This document shows, piece after piece, positions 23,057 through 34,420 of a stretch of 64,000 nucleotides of DNA. Numbering within the stretch: the first letter of the stretch is position 1; each line of letters opens with the position of its first letter. The notes below the pieces were generated by a model. The model did not search any database. It saw only the letters and a program-made list of their open reading frames with translations, and was not told the DNA's origin. The stretch covers positions 1,354,931 to 1,418,930 of the forward strand of contig NC_087155.1 in assembly GCF_035594125.1 (NCBI RefSeq), read 5' to 3'. Both the position numbers and the translations under genes were made by a program. This DNA is from Scylla paramamosain. Taxonomy: Eukaryota > Arthropoda > Malacostraca > Decapoda > Portunidae.

Positions 23057-26000
23057 TTTTTGTACAATTTCATGAAAATGGAAGACAGTAGAAATTTAAC
23101 GTGTGTTTCATATAATTGTGAATATGCAGATGATTTAAGGGCACCGTTCCTAAGTGAGCTTTATAATCAAAGTGATTTTTTTTTAATCCAGGAGCATGGT
23201 TTGTTTATGAGTCAGCTTGATTGGTTTTATGGAGTGGGTGAGGGTGTGAATGTGCACGGGGTCAGCGCCATGGAGGAGGGTCGGCTGGTGCGGGGTAGGC
23301 CGCACGGCGGAGCAGCCATCCTGTGGCGTGACTCCAAGCGGTTTCGTGTCACTCCTGTACCTTATGAATCCAAACGATTGTGTGCTGTTCGAGTTCATTT
23401 ACCAGAACAAACGGGTTTGGTGATATGTGTATATATGCCCTGTGATGATCAAAGAAGTGACCATAATGTGAATGAATATGTAAATATACTGAGTGATATA
23501 GCAGTTCTTAGTCTTAGTAATGATATAGATTTTATATTAGTAGGTGGTGATTTTAATACTGATTTTAGCCGTGTTACGCCCCAGACACGGGCCTTTGTTA
23601 AATTTATCGATGAGTACAGGTTTTATTGTTGTGATAATGATGCCTTATCCACAGTTGCTTATACTTATTGCAGTAAAGGAAATAATTTTAAATCCCTGAT
23701 AGATCATTTTTTGATATCAGACAATATATCTAACTTCCTTCAGACTTATACTACTATTGATTCTGTAAACAATCCATCAGACCATATAGCTATAAAGTGT
23801 GTTTTAGATGTTACTATTTCTTATAATGTGGAAAATATTGAGCATGAGACCTTCGAGCGCATATGTTGGCATAAGGCAAATACTGAGGATATATTAAGGT
23901 ATAAAGAGTTAGTCACTGGATATCTGTTAAATGTTCCCCTACCGGAAGATATGTTAATGTGTAGAAATAATATGTGCACCCAGCATGAAATGGAAATAGC
24001 AGCATTTTATGATCATATCACCAATGCACTTATAAAGGCAAGTAAAGAGTGTATACCAAGGACAAATTGTGGGAGAGTTAAGAAAATTGTGCCAGGCTGG
24101 AATGATTGTGTTGAGGGTTATTTTCGCACTGCTTTGTTTTGGCACAGGTTATGGGTAGACAGTGAACGACCTCAGCAAGGTCTCATTGCCGAAATACGCC
24201 GTACAACACGTAAATGTTATCACCAAGCACGCAAGATGGTTATAAAGCAAGAAGAGTTAATAACTACAGAGAAATTAGCTGAGAGTTTGCAGGCTAGTGC
24301 TTCTGGTAGACAGTTTTGGAGATCTGTAAGAAACAAGGGAAAACAGAAGAAAAAAACGCCTAAGGCAGTTGATGGAAAACATTGTCCTAAAGATATAGCT
24401 GATTTATTTAAAGGAAAGTTTGAAGAGCTTTACAACAGTACCTCATACGATACAAATGAGATGGATAGCTTAAAATCTGCCATCAACAGTGTAATTTCTT
24501 GTCAGAAAAATAGTAATGAAAGTATACTTTTGATTACGCCTGATGAGGTGCGTCAAGCACTGCGGAGAGTGAGGCCTGGAAAGGGAGAAGGTGAGGGTGA
24601 CCTGATGTCTGACCATCTCATACATGCTGGTGATGTGTTATACGGACACTTGTCTGTACTGTTTTCAGCCATGTTGAGGCACGGTTTCTCTCCCCACAGC
24701 ATGATGAAAGGGGTTATGATACCGCTTCCTAAAGGTCGTTGGGCAAATCTTAATACCAGTGAAAATTACAGAGCGATTACTCTTAGTAGTTTGATGAGTA
24801 AAATACTGGATAATATTGTATTGATGAGAGAAAGGGATAAACTATTGACCAATGATTTGCAGTTTGGGTTCAAAGAAGGAACATCCTCTACTATGTGTAC
24901 AGCAATGGTGAGAGAAACTGTGTCTTATTATGTATCTAAAGGTACAACTGTTTATGGGTTTACTTTAGATGCAAGCAAGGCTTTCGACAGAGTTAATTAT
25001 TGCAAATTATTTGATATTCTATTGAAACGTAATGTATGTCCTCTTATATGTAGATTATTGTTAAACATGTACGTAAATCAAAAACTAAGCGTAAGATGGA
25101 ATGACTTACTGTCTAGTACATTTGAAGTGAGTAATGGAGTCAAACAAGGTGGTGTGATCTCTCCTATACTGTATTGTGTTTATGTAGACGGGTTACTCAC
25201 GGAATTGCGAGACTCTGGCGTTGGCTGCTACATGGGTGGCACCTATGCAGGAGCCTTCGGGTTTGCTGATGACCTAAAAGGTCTAGCACCAAGTGTTTTT
25301 GCTCTCAAGAAGATGATAAGCATCTGTGTAGATTATGCATCGAGATATGACATTGTGTATAACGAAAAGAAAAGCAAATTAATAGTTTTCCACGGTAATA
25401 AAAGAAGTAATATAATTCCTAATGTAGAAATTAATGGTAAAACTATTGATATTATGGAGGAAATTGTACACCTGGGAAATGTTTTAGGAAGAAATATTTT
25501 TAAATGTGATACTTCTAAATGTGTGACTGATTTTTATCGACAATGTAATTCATTTTTATCCCGTTTTAAGGGTGGACTGTCACATGTAAGAAATACTTTG
25601 TTTTTTAAATATTGTTCTAGTTTTTATGGTAGTCAACTTTTAAATGTGTGTGATGGTAGCATGGAAGCGGTGTACCGAGCGTGGAGGGTTGCAGTGCGTC
25701 GAGTGTGGAAGCTGCCCTGGACCACACACTGTAGTCTGCTTCCTCACATTGCTAATGTTATGCCCCCAGAAATGTGGTTCGCAAAACGGGAGATTGCTTT
25801 TATAAACCAAATATTAACATCAGACAATATGGTTATAAGAACAATAGGAAGAATGGGGGTTTATGGAAGACATTCAATAATGGGCAGTAATGTAAGATAT
25901 CTTTCATACAAATTTAATATGAATATTGGAGACATCAATAAGGTTTGGACGCAGCTGCAGTGTGACCAGTACGAACTTGCACGGACTGGTGCACAAATTC

Positions 26001-26092
26001 GTGAATTGTGTTTGATGAGGGATAGATGTGATACCACAATCTTAGATGTAAGGGAAACTAAGATGTTGATTGATGCTTTGTGCACCGAGTGA
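23054..26092 (+). CDS. LINE-B ORF2: endonuclease and reverse transcriptase, intact
   Basis: 1012 residues without a break. Residues about 15-240 are an exonuclease-endonuclease-phosphatase fold domain: CVSYNCEYA, LIQEHGL, VGGDFNTD, SLIDHFLIS and PSDHIAI supply the Asn, Glu, Asp and His active-site blocks. The reverse transcriptase spans about 540-800: ENYRAITLSSLMSKIL, LDASKAFDRVNY (motif A), GVKQGGVISP (motif B) and GFADDLKGL (motif C, FADD at 25262-25273). Phe replaces the usual Tyr of YADD. No RNase H or CCHC knuckle was recognised. The protein nicks target DNA and copies the LINE RNA there. The start at 23054 is chosen for the TAATG overlap. Confidence 0.92.
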   Translation: MFLYNFMKMEDSRNLTCVSYNCEYADDLRAPFLSELYNQSDFFLIQEHGLFMSQLDWFYGVGEGVNVHGVSAMEEGRLVRGRPHGGAAILWRDSKRFRVTPVPYESKRLCAVRVHLPEQTGLVICVYMPCDDQRSDHNVNEYVNILSDIAVLSLSNDIDFILVGGDFNTDFSRVTPQTRAFVKFIDEYRFYCCDNDALSTVAYTYCSKGNNFKSLIDHFLISDNISNFLQTYTTIDSVNNPSDHIAIKCVLDVTISYNVENIEHETFERICWHKANTEDILRYKELVTGYLLNVPLPEDMLMCRNNMCTQHEMEIAAFYDHITNALIKASKECIPRTNCGRVKKIVPGWNDCVEGYFRTALFWHRLWVDSERPQQGLIAEIRRTTRKCYHQARKMVIKQEELITTEKLAESLQASASGRQFWRSVRNKGKQKKKTPKAVDGKHCPKDIADLFKGKFEELYNSTSYDTNEMDSLKSAINSVISCQKNSNESILLITPDEVRQALRRVRPGKGEGEGDLMSDHLIHAGDVLYGHLSVLFSAMLRHGFSPHSMMKGVMIPLPKGRWANLNTSENYRAITLSSLMSKILDNIVLMRERDKLLTNDLQFGFKEGTSSTMCTAMVRETVSYYVSKGTTVYGFTLDASKAFDRVNYCKLFDILLKRNVCPLICRLLLNMYVNQKLSVRWNDLLSSTFEVSNGVKQGGVISPILYCVYVDGLLTELRDSGVGCYMGGTYAGAFGFADDLKGLAPSVFALKKMISICVDYASRYDIVYNEKKSKLIVFHGNKRSNIIPNVEINGKTIDIMEEIVHLGNVLGRNIFKCDTSKCVTDFYRQCNSFLSRFKGGLSHVRNTLFFKYCSSFYGSQLLNVCDGSMEAVYRAWRVAVRRVWKLPWTTHCSLLPHIANVMPPEMWFAKREIAFINQILTSDNMVIRTIGRMGVYGRHSIMGSNVRYLSYKFNMNIGDINKVWTQLQCDQYELARTGAQIRELCLMRDRCDTTILDVRETKMLIDALCTE

Positions 26093-26255
26093 CGTCGGAT
26101 TCAGTATGATATTGTCTAATTTAGTATAAATTTATGTCTTTTTTTTTAATAATTAAATGAAATGTTTTTCTTTCTTTTAGTTTTAGTATGTATTTTAGTT
26201 TGTGTACACATCTTGTGTGAATAAAGAATATTGAATTGAAAAAAAAAAAAAAAAA

Positions 26256-26256
<1 letters not shown>
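26093..26256 (+). terminator. LINE-B 3' UTR, polyadenylation signal and poly(A)
   Basis: A short T-rich UTR, AATAAA at 26220-26225, and 18 A residues before (CTA)n resumes. Confidence 0.85.
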
Positions 26257-26286
<30 letters not shown>

Positions 26287-26438
26287 TCACTACTACTACT
26301 ACTTTTACTACTACTACTACCGCCACTACCACTACCACCACCACTACTACTACTACGTAGCTACTACTACTACTACTACTGCTGCTAATACAAATAGCAT
26401 AAGAAAAATTAGCAGCAGAAAAGAAAAATTCGCAGCAG

Positions 26439-26512
<74 letters not shown>

Positions 26513-26530
26513 CTTGTTTTCCATCTTATT
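26257..26530. repeat. (ACT)n and (GA)n
   Basis: (ACT)n with CCA interruptions at 26257-26386 is the right flank of LINE-B. (GA)n spans 26442-26510. Confidence 0.95.
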
Positions 26531-27054
26531 ATGATTTCTTGCACGCCATCACGCTTCCCTGCACCTACTTTTCTCCCTCCTCCTCCTCCTCCTCCTCCTC
26601 CTCCTCCTCTTCCTCTCTTCCCTCTCCTCCTCCTCCTCCTCTTCCTCCTCTTCGACACAACACGGCTGCCTCATCATTCAGAGAGCGGCGCCCCCACCTT
26701 AGGAAACCCTAGATTTTACCACGAGGGTACTGATACGGGTGGGAGGAGAGGGGAAAGATGGGGGGTGTGAGAGAGAGAGGGAAGTGCTTAAGGGAGCGAG
26801 GAGGGAGAAGGAGAGAGGTAGGAGTAAAAAATATGTTTGTTATTCTCTTCCACTGCTGAAGGAAGGAGGAGGAAGGGAAGATGGAGGACGAAGAAGGAGA
26901 GGAAGAGAGAAAAATGGAGGAGCAAGGAGAGAAAGGGTATTGTGGGAGGAAGGAGGGAAGAGAACCGTAATTAGGTGGAGGAAAAGATTGGTAGGTTTTT
27001 CTTTATCTTTTTCTCGTTCTCTTTCGTTTGTCTGCTTCCCTGTTGATTAACTTA

Positions 27055-27136
<82 letters not shown>

Positions 27137-28159
27137 CCTTATATATATACCATTCACTCACTTTTCGTTTTCTGATCTTTTGTCTCACATTCTACAATTC
27201 TCATTCACTTTCTTTCTATCTCCTTCACTGCTTTTGCTCTACATTTTGTCTCTCCTTCAGTCCTCCTTTCCTTTATTTTTTTCTCTCTTTCAATCACTCT
27301 TTATCATATTTCTTTAATTTTCATATTTTTCATTCTTTCTTTTTTTCTTTTGCACATGTCTGGTATCTCTTTGTAGATTACCTCCTTTTCTTTCCTCCCT
27401 CCTTCTCTTCCCTCCGTCTCACCATCTTCCCTCCCTCCTGTCCCTGAATCTTCCTGTACGTTCTCCCTTCTCTCCCTCCCTTCCCTCTCTTTCTTCCCTC
27501 TCTCCTTCTCTTCTCTCCCTGCTTCCTGTCCTTCCTTCCCCTTCCTTCCGTCCCTCCTTCATCATTCTCTTTCTTCCTTCCTTCTTCCCTTCTTTCCTTT
27601 ACGTCCCTCCCTCCCCCCTTTTCTTCCCTTCCTTCTCTCTATCCTATCCTTACATCTTTCCTTTTCGTCCTCCCTCCCGCCGTTCACTCCTTGGATTTGC
27701 GACTCCCAGACCACAACAGGCGCTGCAGATGTTTCACTGCGAGCCGAGAAAACCTAATGATACCAACTTCTGAAGGAGTTTTCGGTCCGTTCTGTTCACT
27801 GGAAACTTCGTGGAATCTGTTCTTGCTTACAAAACACTTCACTCTTCCACTGTTCGTCCTTTCTTCTTCCCCGAACTTCCAACTACAAAGTCGTAACTCG
27901 TAACTCTTTCTCACGACCACTTTATGTTACTAATCACTCGCTAATTCATCGTAAACTTGTGTGTTTCTTCCTATTTTTTGTACTTTGTGGTTTTCTTTAT
28001 TTAATCTTTTTCTCTCTTTCGTTCTTTTTTCTTTTTTTTTTTTTTGCTTTTTCCCGTTCTTTGTTCATAGTTTTCTGGCTCTCTTTCCTTCTTTTCTTTG
28101 TTGTCAGTTTTTTTGTTTTTCACACTCACCCCTCACCTTAAAAGCGGCAGCCTGAGGGG

Positions 28160-28160
<1 letters not shown>
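26531..28160. repeat. Purine/pyrimidine-rich DNA with (CCT)n and (CT)n
   Basis: (CCT)n at 26575-26645, purine-rich at 26735-26990, (CT)n at 27058-27134, and C/T-rich with CCTT runs to about 27670. 27680-28160 is mixed, with T-runs. No gene was supported. Confidence 0.7.
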
Positions 28161-28229
<69 letters not shown>

Positions 28230-29601
28230 GCACACACGCACGGCCACAAAGCGACAGGACGCCAATAACTGTGAGCCCTTCCCCTCTTTTTCCCCTCCTC
28301 GTACACACTGTTCCCCTCACTTGCCTCTTATTCCTCTCTTCATCACCTATTTTCCTATCTCCCTTTTCTGTTTTCCCCTTTGTGTTAAATGTTTTGTCTT
28401 GTGTCCCTCTTCTTTTTTTACATCCTTTTGAGTTTTTTTTTTTTTTCCAGAAGATACGAGTATATATAAGAAGTAACCCTGAGAAGAGGAGGAGGAGGAG
28501 GAGGAGGAGGAGGAGAAGGAAAAAGAGAGGAGGGAATCCAAATCAACATGAACACTTTAAAACTCTCACTCGACTTGGTGATAATAAAACAATAAAAACT
28601 CAAGTCTCAATTTTCTGCGAATGAGGAGGAGGAGAAGGAGGAGAAGTAGGAGGTGGAAGAGGAGGAGGAGGAAGAGGAGGAGGAGGAGGAGGAGGAGGAA
28701 GAGGAGGAGGAGGAGGAGGAGAGCGAGAACAGTGATAGCTAGGATAAACAGTGAATACTAAAACAAGATAGACGATGAGAAAGACAATGAAGAAAAGGAA
28801 GAAGAGGAGGGATAAGAAGAAAAGATTGAAACATCCTCAAACATTTTATCATACTTGCAGATTATTTACATTGTGACTATTTAAAGTACATGAAGAAAAT
28901 AAGGTGCCAATAGTCCATATAAAGCATATTTTTATTTTTTTTTATTTGGCCAAAACAACAACAGCAAAAAAAAAAAAGAGAAAATAAGAGGAGAAAGAGG
29001 AGGGGAGGAAAATGAAAACGACGAAGATGGCAAGGATGAGGAGTGAACAGAACAAGGAGGAGAAGAGAGACGATGAGAGAAACAAGGAAGATGAGGAGGA
29101 GGAGGAATAAGAAGAAAAAAAAAAAAAAGGAGGCTGAAAACGATAATAGCAACGAACAGTACAATGACAGAAAAGACAAGAAGAGACGATGAAACAGACA
29201 AAGAAGAGGAAGAGGAGGAAGAAGAAGAAGAGAACGAGGATGAAAACGATGATAAAGATGAACAATAAACAGAACAATGAAAGAAAAGACAAGGAGACGA
29301 TGAAAGAGACAAGGAAGAAGAAAAGGAGGAGGAGGAGGAGGAGGAGGAGGAGGAGGAAGACAGGAAGAAAGAGGAATCGCTGCTCGCTCACAGGTCGTTT
29401 GGCCAATTGATTGAGGCTGGAAATCGTGATATGATCTTTCTCCCTATCCTCTGTCTTCCTTCTCTCCCTCTCCTTCCTCTCCTTCCTTCCTTTCTCCCTC
29501 CATTTCTTCTTCTCCATGGAACAGAGACCACCACCATCACCATCTTTACCTCATTCCCATCTTCCTCTATCTCCCTTTTCTCGTTACCTGCCCTCTTTTC
29601 T

Positions 29602-29674
<73 letters not shown>

Positions 29675-29835
29675 TCGTCTCCCTTTCTCGCCTTACCGCG
29701 TTGATACGTCTCTTTGAGCGTATATGTCCCTTCTCGACGTTCCTTTTTGCTTGGGTCAAAATAGGAGGAGAAGGAGAAGGAGGAGGAGGATGCATTTAGT
29801 TCTGTTTCTGAGGGTATGTCTGCGGAGTCTTCTCC
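28161..29835. repeat. (CA)n, (GGA)n, purine-rich and (CT)n blocks
   Basis: (CA)n at 28161-28226, GGA triplets at 28483-28515 and 28622-28721, purine-rich DNA to 29370, (CT)n at 29606-29666. Lys/Arg/Glu-rich or Ser/Leu-rich frames here reflect the repeats. Confidence 0.75.
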
Positions 29836-29853
29836 AGTAGTAGCAGTAGTAGC

Positions 29854-29910
<57 letters not shown>

Positions 29911-30025
29911 GGCAGTGGTGGCAGTGATAGTAGTGGTGGTGGCGGTGGTGGTGGTGGTGGTGGTGGTGGTGGTGGTGGCGGTGGTAGTGGTAGCGGTGGT
30001 GGCGGTGGTGTTGGTGGCGATGGTG
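29836..30025. repeat. (AGT)n grading into (GGT)n
   Basis: AGT triplets at 29836-29900 grade into GGT triplets to 30025, the junction with an AT-rich insert. GGT triplets resume at 30360. Confidence 0.9.
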
Positions 30026-30358
30026 GTTTAAGGTTTTTATAAGGTTTTATAAGGTTTAGTACAAATATGAAAATTCATAAGGCATATTCTGCCGAGCCGA
30101 AGCTCCCTGGCAGAAAGACGATGAAGTTCGGGTGATTCACTCAGCACTGACTGGCAACACACAAATAATATAGGTGATTATAATTATAGAAGTAATAATC
30201 AGTAAATTTGACAATATTTTTATAATAAAAGAGCAAACTAGTAACAAAGAAAATACATAAACATAAATACCTTGAACTTTCTTTTGTTATTATATGCTAA
30301 AGAATCATTTTTAAATTATAGTTGTAGAAAGTAATGGCAGGTAGAATCAAATCATTAT
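30026..30358 (-). mobile_element. Possible LINE 3' tail inserted in (GGT)n
   Basis: An AT-rich block of about 330 bases splits the GGT array. On the minus strand it ends with tandem AAAACCTTATA copies (about 30030-30056), like a short-repeat LINE tail. No coding remnant is present, so the assignment is weak. Confidence 0.3.
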
Positions 30359-30495
30359 TTGGTGGCGGTGGTGATGGCAGTAGTAGTCGTAGTGGTGGTG
30401 GTGGTGGTGGTAGTGGAGGGTGGTGGCAATAATGATGTGTGTTGCAGAAGGGCTGTGTTTCCTTGAGAGAGTGAGTACGAGTCTCTTGCAGTACC

Positions 30496-30557
<62 letters not shown>

Positions 30558-30641
30558 GAGTCGTAGTAGTAACAGTAGAAGTAGTAATAGTGGTAGCAGT
30601 GATGGTGGTGGTGGAGGGTGGTGGCAATAATGAGTTAATAA
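30359..30641. repeat. (GGT)n and (AGT)n with a 21-bp direct repeat
   Basis: GGT triplets, then a (AGT)n array at 30489-30556. A 21-base block containing GGAGGGTGGTGGCAATAATG occurs at 30415-30435 and again at 30613-30633, bracketing the array. Confidence 0.85.
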
Positions 30642-32849
30642 GAAGTAGGTGGGGTAGGTGAGATATTTTGTGTGAGAGAAGAATGTGTAACACTGGAAAG
30701 GAAGAATGCAGATGAACTGGATGAAAGAATCAATAGGGATGAAGTGGAGAGGTGTGTGAGAAGACAGAAGAATGGCAAGGCAGCAGGTCCAGATGATATA
30801 CCCTATGAGTTCTACAAGAATGGTGGGGAGGTAGTGATAGACAGAATGACTGAGTTATTCAACCGAGTGTGGGATGAAGAGAGAGTGCCAAGAAAGTGGA
30901 ATGAGAGCCGAGTGTGTCTGTTGCATAAGGGAGGATTTAAGAGTAAGAATGAGCTGAAGAACTACAGGCCAATTGCATTAGTGAATACAGTAGGTAAAGT
31001 TTTCAGTGCAGTGTTGAATGAGAGACTGTGTAAATGGATTGAGAGAGCTGGAGTGCTGGGTGAAGAACAGAATGGTTTTCGTAGGGACAGGAGAGCTGAG
31101 GACAATATGTTTGTGGTGAATGAAATGACTGAGAAGAAAAAGAAGGATGGGGGTAAATTGTACCTAGGTTTTTTGGATATAGAGAAAGCTTATGATAGAG
31201 TGAACAGAGAAATGTTAGGTAGAGTCTTAGAAAAGATTGGATTGAGTGCAAAGATAGTTAACGTAGTGCAAAGTATGTATGTGGACACAAGAGCTAGATA
31301 CAGGCTAGGAGACATAGAAACAGACTGGGTGAAGAGTGAGAGAGGAGTTAGGCAGGGCTGTATATTGTCACCAACCTTTTTTAGCCTGTATACAGAGGAG
31401 CTAGCAGCCAGGATGAGAAGAATGAATGTAGGGGTAAGTGTGGGGAATGATAAAGTATGTGTGCTCCTTTATGCAGATGATGTAGTTGTTATGAGTGAAT
31501 CGGCAGATGAGCTTCAAAGTCTGTTGGATGTAGTGGATGGCTATGGTAAAGACTTTGGAGTAAGGTTTAGCAGTAAGAAAAGCAAAGTAATGATTGTGAA
31601 TAGGTCAGAGGATGAAAGTAATGTGGTATGGAGACTTGGAGAGAATGAGTTGAGACAGGTGCAAGAATACAAGTACTTAGGGATGTGGATGAGTCCTAGT
31701 GGGTGTGCAAAGGCAAAGAATGAAAAGATAAGTATGGTAAACCAATGGGTAGGTCGATTGGGAAGCGCGGCAAGAATGAGAGCAAGTAAGTATGATGTGT
31801 TGAGAGAAGTGTGGAAGAGTGTGGCTGTGCCATGTATAATGTATGGTATGGATGTGATTACATGGAATGAAAGTGAAATTGATAAGTTAGAAGTGGGCCA
31901 GAATAGAGTAGCAAGGATGGCACTGAGTGCACCGAGGTGCACAGCAGTTGAAGCCTTGAGAGGTGACATGGGATGGAGCACCTTCAGAGAAAGACTGACA
32001 AAAGCCACACTTAGGTACAAGATTAGGCTTGAGAGAATGGATGATGCAAGAATAGCAAGGAAGGTGTACCTGTGGAATGAAAGTGGAAGCAAATGGAGGA
32101 AGAGATGCATGAGAATGACAGACAGGAATGAATTGCAAGTTGTGTGGGCGATAAGAATGGCTGCTAGGAATCAAAATGAGCGTGAATGGGTGGTAACAAG
32201 AGGAGGAAGAGTGGGAGCCGAATGGGATGTGAGAAAATGGAAGAATGAGATAGACAAAGAAGTGAAATGTGTGGGACTGAATGAATGGAAGAATGAGATG
32301 GAAAGAAAGAAGTCCCTGGAATGGTACAAGGAGAAAGAGGCCCCGAGGTATGAAAGGTGGTATGATGGAAGCCTGGGCGGTGATCTTCTCTTCCGAGCGA
32401 GGGCACAGTGTATGGATGTGAATGCAAGGAGTTACAGGTGGTCTGAGTCCCGCAGCAAAGTGTGCCAGATGTGTGACATGGGAGAGGATGAGACAGTGGA
32501 ACATGTGGTGCTGGAGTGTGTGCAGTATGCCAGAGACAGGAATGAGATGATGCAAGTGATACTGACTGAGTTAGGGCATGATAGGAATGAAAGAGTGGAG
32601 AAGATAGGAAAGGAATGGATGGTGTTGTTGCTGGGACTGTGTAGAGAGGCGAATGAAAGGATGATTGAGGCGGTGAAAGAGTTTCTGGAGAGAATGTGGC
32701 GTGCCAGGTGTATGAACAATTAGGATAGAGGATGCTGTTCGTTTCTCTTTTTTTTTTTTTTTTTCCCTTTCTACAGGAGTTGCCGATCCAAAGGCCTGGC
32801 TCAGGAGTGATCCTGTGCCACCTGTACCATCAAGATCAAGATCAAGATG
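30642..32849 (+). mobile_element. LINE-C, 5'-truncated with intact reverse transcriptase
   Basis: The open frame begins just after triplet repeats, without an endonuclease domain, so the element is 5'-truncated. The ORF stop at 32723 is followed by a T-run, about 70 bases of UTR, and a tail of ATCAAG tandem units (about 32830-32847), a short-repeat 3' end of the kind seen in L2/CR1-like LINEs. The tail ends 75 bases before the start codon of the RanBP1-like gene. Confidence 0.85.
30672..32723 (+). CDS. LINE-C reverse transcriptase with CCHC knuckle
   Basis: 683 residues with no break. Reverse transcriptase blocks: GPDDIPYEFYK, NYRPIALVNTVGKVFSAVL, LGFLDIEKAYDRV (motif A), GVRQGCILSP (motif B) and LLYADDVVVM (motif C, YADD at 31470-31481). 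The C-terminal half has YLGMWMSPSG and a CCHC knuckle (CQMC, H, C) near residue 600. The frame is open a few codons upstream to 30642 with no ATG in place. The endonuclease needed for insertion is absent, so this copy could not move alone, though its reverse transcriptase may be active. It is conserved enough to be a recent insertion. Confidence 0.9.
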   Translation: MREECVTLERKNADELDERINRDEVERCVRRQKNGKAAGPDDIPYEFYKNGGEVVIDRMTELFNRVWDEERVPRKWNESRVCLLHKGGFKSKNELKNYRPIALVNTVGKVFSAVLNERLCKWIERAGVLGEEQNGFRRDRRAEDNMFVVNEMTEKKKKDGGKLYLGFLDIEKAYDRVNREMLGRVLEKIGLSAKIVNVVQSMYVDTRARYRLGDIETDWVKSERGVRQGCILSPTFFSLYTEELAARMRRMNVGVSVGNDKVCVLLYADDVVVMSESADELQSLLDVVDGYGKDFGVRFSSKKSKVMIVNRSEDESNVVWRLGENELRQVQEYKYLGMWMSPSGCAKAKNEKISMVNQWVGRLGSAARMRASKYDVLREVWKSVAVPCIMYGMDVITWNESEIDKLEVGQNRVARMALSAPRCTAVEALRGDMGWSTFRERLTKATLRYKIRLERMDDARIARKVYLWNESGSKWRKRCMRMTDRNELQVVWAIRMAARNQNEREWVVTRGGRVGAEWDVRKWKNEIDKEVKCVGLNEWKNEMERKKSLEWYKEKEAPRYERWYDGSLGGDLLFRARAQCMDVNARSYRWSESRSKVCQMCDMGEDETVEHVVLECVQYARDRNEMMQVILTELGHDRNERVEKIGKEWMVLLLGLCREANERMIEAVKEFLERMWRARCMNN

Positions 32850-32924
32850 GTGAGTCTGCGTACAAAATTGCATCGGAGGGGTTGATAGAGGCAGCCACAA
32901 TTATCCATCATCATCGGCGACACC

Positions 32925-33288
32925 ATGGCTCTTGAGAAGGTAACATGGCTACCATTCTACACTCACATCATCTGGCTATCAACACACACGAGAATGGCGG
33001 CGGTGCGGAGGTTTAAATAGGGAAAATAGGCGTATATGTGAGGGCGGGTGGCGGGGATCCTATGGTGGAAAATCGAGGGATGATCGAGGGTGATGCCCCA
33101 CCATTATTAATTACTCCTTTATTTAGCGATTTACAACACACACACCTGCCCGCCAGTAAGAAGCAGGTGTGGGCGGCCATCTTGAGCGCTAAGGGACGAG
33201 GGGGACAAGGGGAAATAAGGAAATATGGCTCAAAATGCCTCCTTATTTTATTGTATTTTCGATTTTTTTTTTTATTTATGGAATTGTT

Positions 33289-33339
<51 letters not shown>

Positions 33340-33476
33340 GAAGGGAGGGCGGGAGTGGGGGAGTTCTTGTGTATGTTAAGGATAAAAAACAAAAGTTAAC
33401 GTAAATATTTTCCTTATTTTTTTCTTCATTTTCTTGTGTTTGTTGTTTGTTTTGTTTGTTTGTTTTGTTGGTTCGT

Positions 33477-33526
<50 letters not shown>

Positions 33527-33709
33527 AGAATATATCGTTTTTATTTTTTTCATTTTTTTCAGTTTTCTTGTCTCAACTGAATATTTGTTTGTTTGTTTGT
33601 TTGTATATCCATGTATGTTTGTCCTCTTCTTCCTCTTCCTCCTCTTTCTTTCATCTAGACCTCCTCTTCTCTCTTCCCATCTCTTCCTCCTCCTAGCCCA
33701 ACCAAGCCT

Positions 33710-33792
<83 letters not shown>

Positions 33793-34151
33793 ACAGACAG
33801 ACCTCAATGACAGCGTGGTGAGCGAGGAGGGGGAGTCAACCAGCAGAGTAGGGGAGCATGACCCCTACTTTGAACCAGTGGTGACCTTGCTGGAGGTCTT
33901 CGTGGTTAGTGATGATGACCAGGAGGAGGAAATGATGAGACTGAGTTTCGAGATCAGGTCAGGTTAATAATGGTGTTATTTTTTTATTATTATTATTCTT
34001 GTGAGTTTTTTATTGGTTTATTATTTTATTGAGAAATGTTGGTAGTTTTGCTGTTTCTTATTGTTAGGTGAGGTCAGATCAGGTCAAGTACTGATGGTAA
34101 TTTTGCTGTTTTATCATTGTTAGGTCAGGTCAGGTTTTCTTATTGCAGGTA

Positions 34152-34212
<61 letters not shown>

Positions 34213-34354
34213 GATCACCTGAAGATCCGCCACCCCACAGGGATCACCTGAAGATCCGCCACCCCAGATTGTCTCACCTGAAGATCCGCCACCCCGAGTG
34301 CGGCTGGGGTGGCTGATCTTCAGGTGATCCATAATAATAATAATAATAATAATA

Positions 34355-34420
<66 letters not shown>

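Larger units (their letters stand above)
22591..26256 (+). mobile_element. LINE-B, two-ORF retrotransposon inserted in (ACT)n
   Basis: About 3.67 kb: the C-terminal part of ORF1, complete ORF2, a 145-base 3' UTR with AATAAA at 26220-26225, and poly(A) at 26239-26256. Both flanks are (ACT)n, so the insertion split a triplet array. The 5' edge cuts into ORF1, as in ordinary 5' truncation. ORF2 has an apurinic-type endonuclease and an FADD reverse transcriptase. No frameshift or stop was found in ORF2, so the insertion is probably recent. The clade is not assigned. Confidence 0.9.

Noticed and set aside
31541..32555. Long minus-strand ORFs opposite LINE-C
   Set aside because: Shadow frames of the intact reverse transcriptase.
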